NCBI GenBank assembly: GCA_021414005.1
Contig: JAIOPH010000006.1
Coordinates: 89,311-153,310, forward strand
Length of the DNA: 64,000 bases
Direction of reading: 5' to 3'
DNA from: Chthoniobacter sp.
GTDB lineage: Bacteria > Verrucomicrobiota > Verrucomicrobiia > Chthoniobacterales > Chthoniobacteraceae
Positions 1 through 7,956 of the stretch are shown in pieces. The notes under the pieces are model-generated. The model was not told the origin of the DNA. It searched no databases and saw only the letters and a list, made by a program, of their open reading frames with translations. Both the position numbers and the translations under genes were made by a program. Each line of letters starts with the position of its first letter. Positions within the stretch are counted from its first letter, which is position 1.

Positions 1-1125
1 CTGCCGCAGGAAATCGGCACACTCGTTGCCCTGGAGAAACTTAGCCTCGATGGCAATCGCATGGCCACCCTACCATCTGAAATCAACCACCTTGCTTCGC
101 TAACTTCGCTCTCCATCAACCAGAATCAGGTCACTACTTTGCCTCCCGAGATCGGCCACCTTACTTCGCTAACTTCGCTCTCCATCAACCAGAATCAGGT
201 CACCGCTTTGCCTCCCGAGATCGGCCACCTTACTTCGCTGACTTCGCTCTCCATCAACCAGAATCAGGTCACCGCTTTGCCTCCCGAGATCGGCCACCTT
301 ACTTCGCTGACGTGGCTTTCCGCAGATGACAACAAGCTCACTACCCTGCCGCCGGAGATCGGCGTGCTTACGACGCTGGAACACCTATTTCTCGACCGCA
401 ACCGACTCTTCGCGCTGCCAGCGGAAATTGGACAGCTTACAGCACTGAAAGGAATACAGCTTGACGGCAATAAAATCACAGCGTTGCCACCGGAAATCGG
501 GAACCTCAAGGCGCTGACTCATATCAATATCGAATCCAATCAGCTCACAACACTGCCACCCGAGATCGGTCAACTTACATCACTGGAATGGCTCAACGTC
601 AGAAAGAACAAGATCCACGCGCTCCCCAGTTCCCTCGGTGATCTGCCGAGGTGCAAGAATTTCAATGTGAAGGGAAACCCGCTGCCTGGCGAACTGCTCA
701 AGCTGGCTACGGGTGGAGGCCGCAAACTGCTGAAGTCTCTGCGGGCGGGCGGGGCGGTGGAAGATAGGCGGCCACCTCCCGTCCGGAAGGGACCGCCCGT
801 GGACCGAGCCAACCTGAGAAAGTTTAGCAAGAGCCGGTATTTTAAGCTCGAAAACGGCTATGAGGACGTAATGGCGGCAGCAAAGCCAGCGTTTAAGAGT
901 CTCCTCGCCGACCTTTTGGAGTTGCCCGAAGATGCCAGCGAAGAGGAGCAGCGTGTGCTTTTCCAGAACTGCATCGACGACCTGAACGCGGTGAATGACG
1001 ACGAAGATTTGGAAAACGGCATCGATACCGATGAGCGCGAGTTTTTCTGCGAACTCCTGGAGCAGATCGCCGGACTGGCTGGACTCGAGAGCATCGAGGA
1101 CATCATAGCTCAGCGCGACTGGTAG
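1..1125 (+). CDS. Leucine-rich-repeat protein, 5' end outside window
   Basis: The reading frame is open from base 1, and the codons before the first ATG (61) already encode a leucine-rich repeat, so the gene starts upstream of the window. The visible part has about ten 23-residue repeats of the pattern LPPEIGxLTxLxxLxxxxNxx, up to about base 700. A basic, proline-containing linker follows, then an acidic, probably helical tail of about 110 residues (ending LESIEDIIAQRDW) that I do not recognise. LRR arrays of this type are protein-interaction solenoids. No membrane segment or signal is visible because the N-terminus is missing. Three repeats are nearly identical in DNA, which indicates recent expansion. 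Function is unknown; the tail may be an interaction or effector domain (inference). Confidence 0.85.
   Translation: MPQEIGTLVALEKLSLDGNRMATLPSEINHLASLTSLSINQNQVTTLPPEIGHLTSLTSLSINQNQVTALPPEIGHLTSLTSLSINQNQVTALPPEIGHLTSLTWLSADDNKLTTLPPEIGVLTTLEHLFLDRNRLFALPAEIGQLTALKGIQLDGNKITALPPEIGNLKALTHINIESNQLTTLPPEIGQLTSLEWLNVRKNKIHALPSSLGDLPRCKNFNVKGNPLPGELLKLATGGGRKLLKSLRAGGAVEDRRPPPVRKGPPVDRANLRKFSKSRYFKLENGYEDVMAAAKPAFKSLLADLLELPEDASEEEQRVLFQNCIDDLNAVNDDEDLENGIDTDEREFFCELLEQIAGLAGLESIEDIIAQRDW
91..297 (+). repeat. Three tandem 69-bp LRR-coding units
   Basis: Units at 91-159, 160-228 and 229-297 differ from each other at only a few bases. Each encodes one 23-residue leucine-rich repeat. Flanking repeats of the same gene are much more diverged in DNA, so these three look like recent slippage or unequal-crossover duplications. 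Confidence 0.9.
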
Positions 1126-1152
1126 CAGGGTGGCACTCTGCCGCTACCCTGC
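1125..1152 (+). terminator. Possible hairpin terminator after the LRR gene
   Basis: GCAGGGT (1125-1131) pairs with ACCCTGC (1146-1152). An inner stem GGCA/TGCC closes on a three-base loop, with a GCT bulge on the 3' side. The hairpin begins at the last base of the LRR stop codon. No T-run follows, so intrinsic termination is uncertain. Confidence 0.3.
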
Positions 1153-1230
1153 CACCCCGCGCCCTTCGTCTCCGTCTTCACGCGGAGGAGGTGGGTGTTG
1201 GGGGTGATGTAGAGGGTGCCGCCGTCGCCG
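1152..1230 (-). pseudogene. C-terminal remnant of an SMP-30/gluconolactonase-like gene
   Basis: Read on the minus strand, these bases encode about 26 residues of the form GDGGTLYIT..THLLRVKT..KGAGW. From memory this resembles the conserved C-terminal blade of SMP-30/gluconolactonase/LRE-type beta-propellers. Nothing upstream in that frame continues the fold: the match stops next to a perfect GC palindrome (1235-1250, CCGCCGCC/TGCGGCGG region) and the apbE gene then begins on the other strand. I read it as the leftover end of a gene whose body was lost. The similarity is recalled, not computed, so confidence is moderate. Confidence 0.45.
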
Positions 1231-1287
1231 ACACCGCCGCCTGCGGCGGTTGACACACCCGGCGCGTTTTTTCCACTCTCACCCGCC

Positions 1288-2844
1288 ATGTCTCCCAGCA
1301 CCGCCGCAACCACCGGACTTTGCCCGCGCACGCTTGCGGCGCTCCTCGCTTTCCTCATCGCACTGACGCTGCCGGCCGGCCGTGCCGCGGAGCCGGAGCT
1401 TTTCCGCTTTCACCACGAGGGCGTGCTCGGGACTTCACTCGATCTGCAAGTGCGCGCGGCCGATGCGGCGCAGGCGGGGCTGGTGGAGGCCGCGGTGCTC
1501 GGGGAGATCGAGCGGCTGCGGAAGATTCTGAGCACGTACGATCCGGCGAGCGAGGCCAGCCGTTTCCAGGCGAGTTCGGGGCCGGTGCGATGCTCGCCGG
1601 AACTGCTCGACGTGCTCGGCTTTTACGATTTCTGGAATGGCAAATCCGCCGGTGCCTGCAACGGCCATCTCGGCGAACTCATCGCGGCGTGGAAGGCGGC
1701 GGAGAAATCGGGCGCGGCACCAAACGCGGCGGCTTTGCAAGGCATCGTGCAGCGGCTCGCGCTGCCGGGGTGGAAGGTGGAACGCGCGGCGGGCACGGCC
1801 ACGCGGATGCCGGGCGGAGCGCTCACGCTGGATTCGATCGGCAAAGGCTACATTCTGAGCAAGGCCGCGGTGGCTGTGCGGGTGAAGGTGCCGGCGGTGC
1901 CGGGCTTTCTGCTGAACATCGGCGGGGACATCTTTGCCAACGGGCAGCCGGTGGCGGGCACGCCTTGGTCGGTGGGTGTGGCCGATCCGAAACGCAGTGC
2001 GGACAACGCCCCGCCGCTCACGCAGCTTCGGCTCAGCGACCGCGCGGTTTCCACGAGCGCGGCCTACGAGCGCGGGTTCACCGTGGGAGGACGCCGCCTT
2101 TCGCACATCCTCGATCCGCGCACCGGCCAGCCCGCGGAGGGCGTGGCCAGCGCCACGGTCATCGCGCCGAGCAACGCCACCGCCAACGCGCTGGCCACGG
2201 TGCTGTGCGTGCTCAAGCCGGAGGAGGGGCTGGCGCTCGCACGGCAGACGCCAGACGTGGAGTGCCTCATCGTGGCCGCCGATGGCCGCCAGCTCCGCAG
2301 CCCGCGGTTTGCCACGTTCGAGGTCGCGCCCGGCGCGGTGGCCACCGCCCCTGCGGGAACCCCGGCTGCGCCGGTGGCGAAGAACACCTTATGGCCCGCG
2401 GGATTTGAGGTGGCGCTGGCGCTCACGCTGAAAGTGCCGGAGGGCGGACGCAAAGTGAAGCGCCCCTACGTGGCCGTGTGGGTGGAGGACGCCGCCGGCA
2501 AACGCGTGCGCACGGTGACGGTGTGGGGCAACAAGCGGAAGTACCTCCCGGACCTGCCCGCGTGGTGGAAGCTCGCGCAGGAGGATCAGCAGTGGGCGCA
2601 GTCCGTCACGCGCGCCACGCGTTCCGCCGGGCAGCATCGCGTGGTTTGGGACGGGCTGGACGACCAGGGAAAATCGCTCGCGCCGGGAACCTACACGGTT
2701 TTCCTCGAGGCGAACCGCGAGCACGGCTCCCACGCGATCCAGAGCGGGACGATCGTCTGCGGGGCGGCCCCGGCAAAGGGAACGATCCCGGCGGGTTCGG
2801 AGTTCGACGCGGCGGAGATCAGCTACGGCCCCGCCACACCCTGA
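1288..2844 (+). CDS. apbE: ApbE-type FAD:protein FMN transferase with C-terminal DUF2271-like domain
   Basis: About 518 residues from the ATG at 1288. An in-frame ATG at 1216 lies in repeat-like DNA and would precede the signal peptide by 24 residues. Residues 1-35 form a signal peptide (hydrophobic core LAALLAFLIALTLPAG), so the enzyme acts in the periplasm. The ApbE domain follows, with the GKGYI and LNIGGDIFANG motifs and the SHILDPRTGQP motif of FMN transferases, which attach FMN to threonine of periplasmic flavoproteins. From about residue 370 a second domain resembles DUF2271 (VAVWVEDAAGKRVRTV; WDGLDDQGK). It lies 2 bp upstream of a PepSY-TM gene, a pairing typical of periplasmic redox modules. 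The domain order matches known ApbE-DUF2271 fusions. Confidence 0.88.
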   Translation: MSPSTAATTGLCPRTLAALLAFLIALTLPAGRAAEPELFRFHHEGVLGTSLDLQVRAADAAQAGLVEAAVLGEIERLRKILSTYDPASEASRFQASSGPVRCSPELLDVLGFYDFWNGKSAGACNGHLGELIAAWKAAEKSGAAPNAAALQGIVQRLALPGWKVERAAGTATRMPGGALTLDSIGKGYILSKAAVAVRVKVPAVPGFLLNIGGDIFANGQPVAGTPWSVGVADPKRSADNAPPLTQLRLSDRAVSTSAAYERGFTVGGRRLSHILDPRTGQPAEGVASATVIAPSNATANALATVLCVLKPEEGLALARQTPDVECLIVAADGRQLRSPRFATFEVAPGAVATAPAGTPAAPVAKNTLWPAGFEVALALTLKVPEGGRKVKRPYVAVWVEDAAGKRVRTVTVWGNKRKYLPDLPAWWKLAQEDQQWAQSVTRATRSAGQHRVVWDGLDDQGKSLAPGTYTVFLEANREHGSHAIQSGTIVCGAAPAKGTIPAGSEFDAAEISYGPATP

Positions 2845-2846
2845 CG

Positions 2847-3429
2847 ATGGACGCGCATCACCGGCGTCTTCTTTTCAAAAAGTGGACGCGCACCCTTCAC
2901 ATCTACATCTCGATGCTCGGGCTGCTGACGCTGATCTTTTTCTCGGCCACGGGGATCATGCTCAATCACGAGGAGTGGTTCGGCTTTGCCGCGCCGCGCA
3001 TCGTGAAAAAGGAGGGCGGAGGCGACCGCGCGCGAACCGGACAAGCTGGCCATTGTGGAGAAGCTCCGCCGCGACTTTGGGGCGACGGGCGCGATGGATT
3101 CCTTTGAGATCGACGATGACCGGTTGACCGTCGCTTTCCGCTCGCCGGCCCGCCGCGTCGAGGCCGTGCTCACGCGCGCCGATGGCCACGCCGAGATCAC
3201 GCTCGAATCGCACGGGCTCGCCGGCCGCCTCGCGGAACTGCACCGCGGCACCGATGCCGGCGCGGGCTGGCGGCTGATCATCGACATCTCCGCCTTTCTT
3301 CTCCTCATTACCGCGCTGACCGGCGTGGCGCTGTGGTGCTTGGTGCCGAAGTGGCGTCCGCTGGGCTTGGCCGCGGTCGCGGTGTCCGTGCTCGTCTGCG
3401 CCGGCGTGTATTTCGTGCTGGTGCCGTAG
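2847..3429 (+). pseudogene. PepSY-associated TM-helix protein, frameshifted
   Basis: The ATG at 2847 follows the apbE stop by 2 bp. The first frame encodes a cytoplasmic start, a transmembrane helix (ISMLGLLTLIFFSATGIML) and the NHEEWFGF segment typical of PepSY-associated TM proteins. It then loses sense after IVKKEG. The continuation (REPDKLAIVEKLRRDFG onward) lies in the +1 frame and ends at 3429 with two more membrane helices. Removing one G from the GGCGGAGGCG run near 3018 restores a single reading frame of about 193 residues. This is either a real single-base insertion or a sequencing error in a G-rich run. The partner ApbE upstream is intact, which favours error or very recent loss. 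Confidence 0.75.
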
Positions 3430-3462
3430 CGACGGACGGAGTCCCGACACCTGCCTCAGCAG

Positions 3463-4680
3463 CTACCCGCGCCGGAGCGTGATGTGGATAATTTCGGCGG
3501 GCGCGCGAGTGCGCAGTGGGAACCAGTTGCCGGTACCGTTCGAGACGATGAGAGCACGCTGCCCGAGCCGGTAGAGGCCGGACCAGTAGTGGTAAAGCAT
3601 CGGACCGAAACCGAGATTCTGCGTGACCATAAGCTGGCCGCCGTGCGTGTGACCGGCGAGGGTCAGCGGGATGTTTTCCGCGAAGTCGAAGGCATGCGGG
3701 TGATGCGCGAGCAGGATCGGGAAAGCGCCGGGTTGGAGTTGCGTGAGGAGATCGCGCATGGAGCCCGCGATGGCTTCGTCTCCGGGGCTCGCGGGATCGT
3801 GCGCGTGATGCCCCGCCGCTCCCCAGCGAAGGCCGAGGATCTGCACGGCGCGGCCACGGATGGTGAGGTTCGCGGTCTCATTGACGAGCAGGTTCAGCCC
3901 CGCGGCTTTCGTGCGCCGCCGGAAAGCGTCCGCATCGGCAAAGAGGTCGTGGTTTCCCTCGCAGAGAAAGACGCCATGCGCGCCGCGCAACCGGCGGAGC
4001 GCGGCGAGGCCGGCGTCGAGATCGCTGAGAGCGAAGTTGATGAGGTCGCCGGTGAAAAGGACGAGGTCGGCGCGGAGGTCATTGGTCGCCGCGACGATGC
4101 GGTCGAGCACGTCATTGCGGGTGAAGGGGCCGACGTGAAAATCGGTGACGTGCGCGATGGTCAGGCCGTCGAGTTCGGCGGGCAGAGCGGAGAGTTCGAC
4201 GGTGAGTCGCCGGATGCGGAAGCGCGCGATTTGCCACAGCGCAATGGCCGCCGTGCCGACTGTCGTGAGCGCGGGCAGCGCGGTGCCGAGCAGCCGCGCG
4301 AAGTCACGCCGCGTGAGCGGATGGGGAGCGTTAACCGCGGGCACCGCATCCCTTTTCAGCAAAAGCCGGCGAACCCCGCTCACGATGCCGCGGGCGAGTG
4401 CGTACGGCAGCCAAAGCAACAGCATCGGAAACAGCAGCAGGCAGTGCCAGAGGTAGATGCTGGTGAGCCAAGGCCCGGCGAGCACGCGGTCGAGACCGAG
4501 ATCAAAGAGCCGGTCGAGCAGGACTAGCCCGAGCCCGACCAACTGCCCCGCCATGAAGACGCCCAGCGCCACCCGCCACGGCAGACTGCCGCGCAACCGC
4601 CGGAGCACCCGATCGGCGCGCCACCACCACAGGAAATTTCCAAGGAAAAGGACAATGAGAATGCCGCCGATGATACCCAT
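3463..4680 (-). CDS. Membrane-anchored metallophosphoesterase
   Basis: 405 residues. The N-terminal third carries about four hydrophobic helices (MGIIGGILIVLFLGNFLWWW and segments to about residue 105), then a stretch resembling a TAT-like TRRDF sequence and another helix near residue 145. The calcineurin-like catalytic domain follows with every expected motif in order: DFHVG, FTGD, GNHD, AHHPHA and GHTHGGQ, which bind two metal ions. The layout matches YkuE/YaeI-type phosphodiesterases, some of which act on lipid substrates at the membrane; the substrate here is unknown. It converges with the PepSY-TM gene and lies downstream of the PQQ dehydrogenase gene on the same strand, separated by 117 bp. 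Confidence 0.9.
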   Translation of the reverse strand: MGIIGGILIVLFLGNFLWWWRADRVLRRLRGSLPWRVALGVFMAGQLVGLGLVLLDRLFDLGLDRVLAGPWLTSIYLWHCLLLFPMLLLWLPYALARGIVSGVRRLLLKRDAVPAVNAPHPLTRRDFARLLGTALPALTTVGTAAIALWQIARFRIRRLTVELSALPAELDGLTIAHVTDFHVGPFTRNDVLDRIVAATNDLRADLVLFTGDLINFALSDLDAGLAALRRLRGAHGVFLCEGNHDLFADADAFRRRTKAAGLNLLVNETANLTIRGRAVQILGLRWGAAGHHAHDPASPGDEAIAGSMRDLLTQLQPGAFPILLAHHPHAFDFAENIPLTLAGHTHGGQLMVTQNLGFGPMLYHYWSGLYRLGQRALIVSNGTGNWFPLRTRAPAEIIHITLRRG

Positions 4681-4797
4681 ATGAGTGCCACCACTTTCCC
4701 CGCCCGCACGCTAAGGACAATCGCGAATCGGCGCTCCCCGCCGATGTATCAACCACCAAGCTGACTCATAAACGCCAGACCCGCGATGCCCACTGGC

Positions 4798-7095
4798 TCA
4801 CCGCGGGCGGAGCGTGATGGTCGCGCGGCCACTGAGTTCACCGGCGGGGGCGTGGCCCTGGTCGGTGTAGGTGGCTTCGAGGACGAAGACACCGGGCTTT
4901 GGTTTGCCGGGATTGGGCGTAGCCGCTTCGCCGGTGAGTCCGTGCAGGAGAATGGGGCCGCCTTTGCCGGCCTCCAGGCTGAGCAACCAGCGCAGCATGA
5001 TGGCGACTTCGTCGTCGGTGAGCTGCGGATGCGGCAGCATGGGAATCGGTCCCCAGACGCCGCTCCCGCCTTCGCGCACCTTTTTCGTGAGCAGTTCCAT
5101 CGCACCCGACTGCCCGCGGTATTTGTTCGCGATCTCCACGAGCGACGGCCCGACGACCTTTTGCTCGGCGGCGTGACAGTTGAAACAATCGCTCTGTTTC
5201 ATCCGCGTGATGCCGGGGTCGAGCGGATCTTCCTTCCCGTCGTCGCGCCGGAATGCGCCGCTCACAACCACGCGCGCGCCCATCACCTCCGCCTTGGCGG
5301 CCGATTCGCCGTCCTCGGGATCGCTGACGGCGATGCGGAATTTCACCGGCTGGCCGGGCGCGTACGTGTCGCCTTCCTTCGGCTCGATGAACGTCACCTT
5401 TGGCGGGCGATTCCCCACTATGACCCGCGCGCTCGCCGTGCTGCTCGTGCCTTGCGCGTCGGTCACGCGCACCTCGGCGACGTAGTTGCCGGGCTCCTTG
5501 ATCGTCACGGGAATTTGCGCCGTGTTGCCCAGCGTTTTGCCGCCGGGTTGCAGCGTCCATTGGTAGGTCAGCGCCCCGCCTTCCGGGTCGCGCGACGTTT
5601 CCGCAGACAAGGTCGGCGCGTCCGCCGCCGGATCACCCACCACGACGAAGTCCGGCTGCACCCGCGCGACGGGCGCGAGGTTGCCGGTGACGTACGAAAT
5701 CTTGAGCAGTTGCGAGTCGGCGTTCGCTCCCCAAGTGTCGCCGTAATCGAGCAAATAGAGCTGGCCGTCCTGCCCGAACACGGCATGCACCGGGCGCTTC
5801 ACATTCGTCGCGCCGCTGGCCACGGGCTTGCCCCGGCTGACTTGCACCGCACCGGTGAAGGGCTCCAGCCCGGCGAGATTCGAGTCGGCATCGAGCCGCG
5901 CCCATTTCATGAAAGGCCGCTCCCAATCCCAAAAAAGCAGGCAGTTGTCGAAGTGCTGCGGGAATCCGCCGGATTTGGCAAACTCGGGCCGCCAATGAAA
6001 GACGGGACCGGCACACGCGGTGCGCCCGCCTTCGCCAAACTCGGGCCATTTTTTCGGAGCCCGATACGGCCAGTAGAGAAAGGCGGGCATCGCCGGCGGC
6101 AGCTCGCGGATGCCGGTGTTGTTCACGCTCTCATTGATCGGATGCAGCGGGTCAAAGGGCTGGCCGAGCTGTTTCGTCACGTAGTCGTAGTCGGTGTAGG
6201 CGAAGTTATCGCCGACGAAATACGGCCAGCCGAAATTGCCCGCCTTCTTCGCCTGATTGATCTCGTCGTAGCCGCGCGGCCCGCGCGGACCATCGTCATT
6301 GGCATCCGGACCGACCTCGCCCCAATAGACGTAGCCCGTCTTCGCATCCACCGACATGCGCCACGGATTGCGGCAGCCCATCACGTAGATTTCGGGGCGT
6401 GTCTTCGGGGTGCCGGGCGGAAAGAGATTGCCCGCCGGGATTTCGTAAGTGCCATCCGGCTTCGGGCGAATCCGGCAGATTTTCCCCGCGAGGCTCATGG
6501 TGTTCGCGGAGGATTTCTGCGCATCCCACGGCGCGCGGTCGGGACGCTCGTCGAGCGGCCCGTAGCCATTCGATTCCGCATGCGGGTGCGTGTTGTCGCC
6601 CGCCGACCACAGCAGACAACCGTCGGGAGCAAAGGCCAGCGTGCTCCCGTGATGGCAGCACTGCTTGCGCTGCTCGTCGTATTGGAGCAGCCGCTTTTCC
6701 GAGGCCAGATCGAGCGTGTCGCCCTCCATGGTGAAGCGCGAGAGATACTGCCCGTCGAAGCCGGGCGGCGAGTAGAGGCAGTAAATCCAATGGTTCTCGG
6801 CAAACTTCGGATCGAGCGCGAACGCGAGGAAGCCGTTCTCCTGATCCCTGAAAACCTTCAGCTCTCCAGCCAGGACCAAGGACTTCGTCTTCGGCTGATA
6901 GATCTTCAGCTTGCCGCCGTATTCATTGAAGAAAATGCGCCCATCCGGCGCGACCGCCACGGCCATCGGCTGCGCGAGCCCCTCAGCGAGCCGCTCGACG
7001 TGAAAACGATAATCCGGCGGCGCGTCGGCCGCGGGCGCGGAGAAAGTGGTGGCGGCAAGCGTGGCGGAAATGGTGGCGGCGAGGATGGTTTTCAT
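4798..7095 (-). CDS. PQQ-type sugar dehydrogenase/PKD/cytochrome c fusion, secreted
   Basis: About 765 residues from the ATG at 7095, chosen over an in-frame start 20 codons upstream because it directly begins a signal peptide (MKTILAATISATLAATTFSA). Residues 30-450 form a soluble-glucose-dehydrogenase-like beta-propeller (LAQPMAVAVAPDGRIFFNE, GCRNPWRMSVD, GNFGWPYFVGDN). A PKD-like domain follows (SRDPEGGALTYQWTL) and then a second beta-sandwich. Near residue 635 is a haem c site, CFNCH, with PMLPHP supplying a likely distal methionine. The C-terminus is another small beta-domain. Inferred role: periplasmic oxidation of a sugar or alcohol with electrons passed to the built-in cytochrome. The true substrate and the presence of PQQ cannot be told from sequence. 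Confidence 0.85.
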   Translation of the reverse strand: MKTILAATISATLAATTFSAPAADAPPDYRFHVERLAEGLAQPMAVAVAPDGRIFFNEYGGKLKIYQPKTKSLVLAGELKVFRDQENGFLAFALDPKFAENHWIYCLYSPPGFDGQYLSRFTMEGDTLDLASEKRLLQYDEQRKQCCHHGSTLAFAPDGCLLWSAGDNTHPHAESNGYGPLDERPDRAPWDAQKSSANTMSLAGKICRIRPKPDGTYEIPAGNLFPPGTPKTRPEIYVMGCRNPWRMSVDAKTGYVYWGEVGPDANDDGPRGPRGYDEINQAKKAGNFGWPYFVGDNFAYTDYDYVTKQLGQPFDPLHPINESVNNTGIRELPPAMPAFLYWPYRAPKKWPEFGEGGRTACAGPVFHWRPEFAKSGGFPQHFDNCLLFWDWERPFMKWARLDADSNLAGLEPFTGAVQVSRGKPVASGATNVKRPVHAVFGQDGQLYLLDYGDTWGANADSQLLKISYVTGNLAPVARVQPDFVVVGDPAADAPTLSAETSRDPEGGALTYQWTLQPGGKTLGNTAQIPVTIKEPGNYVAEVRVTDAQGTSSTASARVIVGNRPPKVTFIEPKEGDTYAPGQPVKFRIAVSDPEDGESAAKAEVMGARVVVSGAFRRDDGKEDPLDPGITRMKQSDCFNCHAAEQKVVGPSLVEIANKYRGQSGAMELLTKKVREGGSGVWGPIPMLPHPQLTDDEVAIMLRWLLSLEAGKGGPILLHGLTGEAATPNPGKPKPGVFVLEATYTDQGHAPAGELSGRATITLRPR

Positions 7096-7215
7096 GTGGA
7101 AAAGAAAGCGCGGGACTTTGACGACTTTCGCCGACGGCACAACTGCGGATCGCAACCAGCGCCCTTCTCCCGAACACGCTTCCCCGTGCCGATGAAATCT
7201 GCCTCACTACGCGCC

Positions 7216-7956
7216 ATGTCCGATTCCTCTACCCGTCTCGGCTTTGCCCACGGCCTCATGTCGCTGCCGCGCGCCCTCGGCGTGCTCTGGCGCGCGCCGC
7301 GGGTGTTGCTCTGGCTTGCGCCGCCGCTGCTCATCACGCTGCTGCTCGATGTCGCGGTCTTCTCTTTCGCGTTCGACTGGATCCGCGCGTGGATCGCCGG
7401 GCTGCTGCCGGCCAGTGGCTGGCTGGCGTCGCTGCGAACGGTGCTCGATGTGCTCGGCGCGGCGGTTGTGATCGTGCTGCTGGGGTTGAGCTTTTCGTGG
7501 GTATTCCTAGCGCTGGCGAGTCCGTTTCAGGACTTCATTTCCGCGGCGGTGGAAAGGGAGGTGCGCGGCTCGGCGGTGCCGGACCCGGCGGGCATTTCGG
7601 GCTTCCTCCGCAGCCTCCTGCAAAGCCTCGTGCAGGCCGTGGTGCTGACTTTTTTCAGCCTGATCTTTCTGCTCCTCGCGTTCTTCCCGGTGGTCGGGCC
7701 GATTCTGTTTTTCGTGTGGAGCGCGTTTGCGCTCGGCTACTCGTTCGTCTCCGTCCACTCCGGGCGAACTGGCCAAACTTTCGCCGAGCGCCGCGCCTTT
7801 GCCCGCCGACATCTCGGCGCGGTGATGGGGCTCGGCTCGATCGTCGCCGCGACTGCGCTCATCCCGCTGGCGAACGTGCTGCTCATGCCGATTTTCGTGG
7901 TTGCCGGGACGCTGCTGCACCTTGATGCGGCTCCGTCCAAGGATGCCACGACTTAA
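7216..7956 (+). CDS. EI24/CysZ-like integral membrane protein
   Basis: 246 residues from the ATG at 7216; an ATG at 7192 would add eight residues. The protein has four to five long hydrophobic segments (VLLWLAPPLLITLLLDVAVF; LDVLGAAVVIVLLGLSF; VVLTFFSLIFLLLAFFPVVG; VLLMPIFVVAGTLL). A PFQDFISAAVE segment lies after the second helix, and a loop rich in Arg and Ala (AERRAFARRH) before the last helices. This is the pattern of the EI24 family, which includes CysZ sulfate transporters. The specific substrate is not evident. Its stop codon overlaps the prfA stop codon on the opposite strand by three bases at a TTAA, so the two genes converge with no intergenic terminator. Confidence 0.8.
   Translation: MSDSSTRLGFAHGLMSLPRALGVLWRAPRVLLWLAPPLLITLLLDVAVFSFAFDWIRAWIAGLLPASGWLASLRTVLDVLGAAVVIVLLGLSFSWVFLALASPFQDFISAAVEREVRGSAVPDPAGISGFLRSLLQSLVQAVVLTFFSLIFLLLAFFPVVGPILFFVWSAFALGYSFVSVHSGRTGQTFAERRAFARRHLGAVMGLGSIVAATALIPLANVLLMPIFVVAGTLLHLDAAPSKDATT

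Noticed and set aside
4786..7215. Very long plus-strand open frame opposite the PQQ dehydrogenase gene
   Set aside because: It is antisense to a gene with clear domains and signal peptide, has Arg/His-rich shadow composition, and only its last part (from 7216) is a real membrane protein gene.
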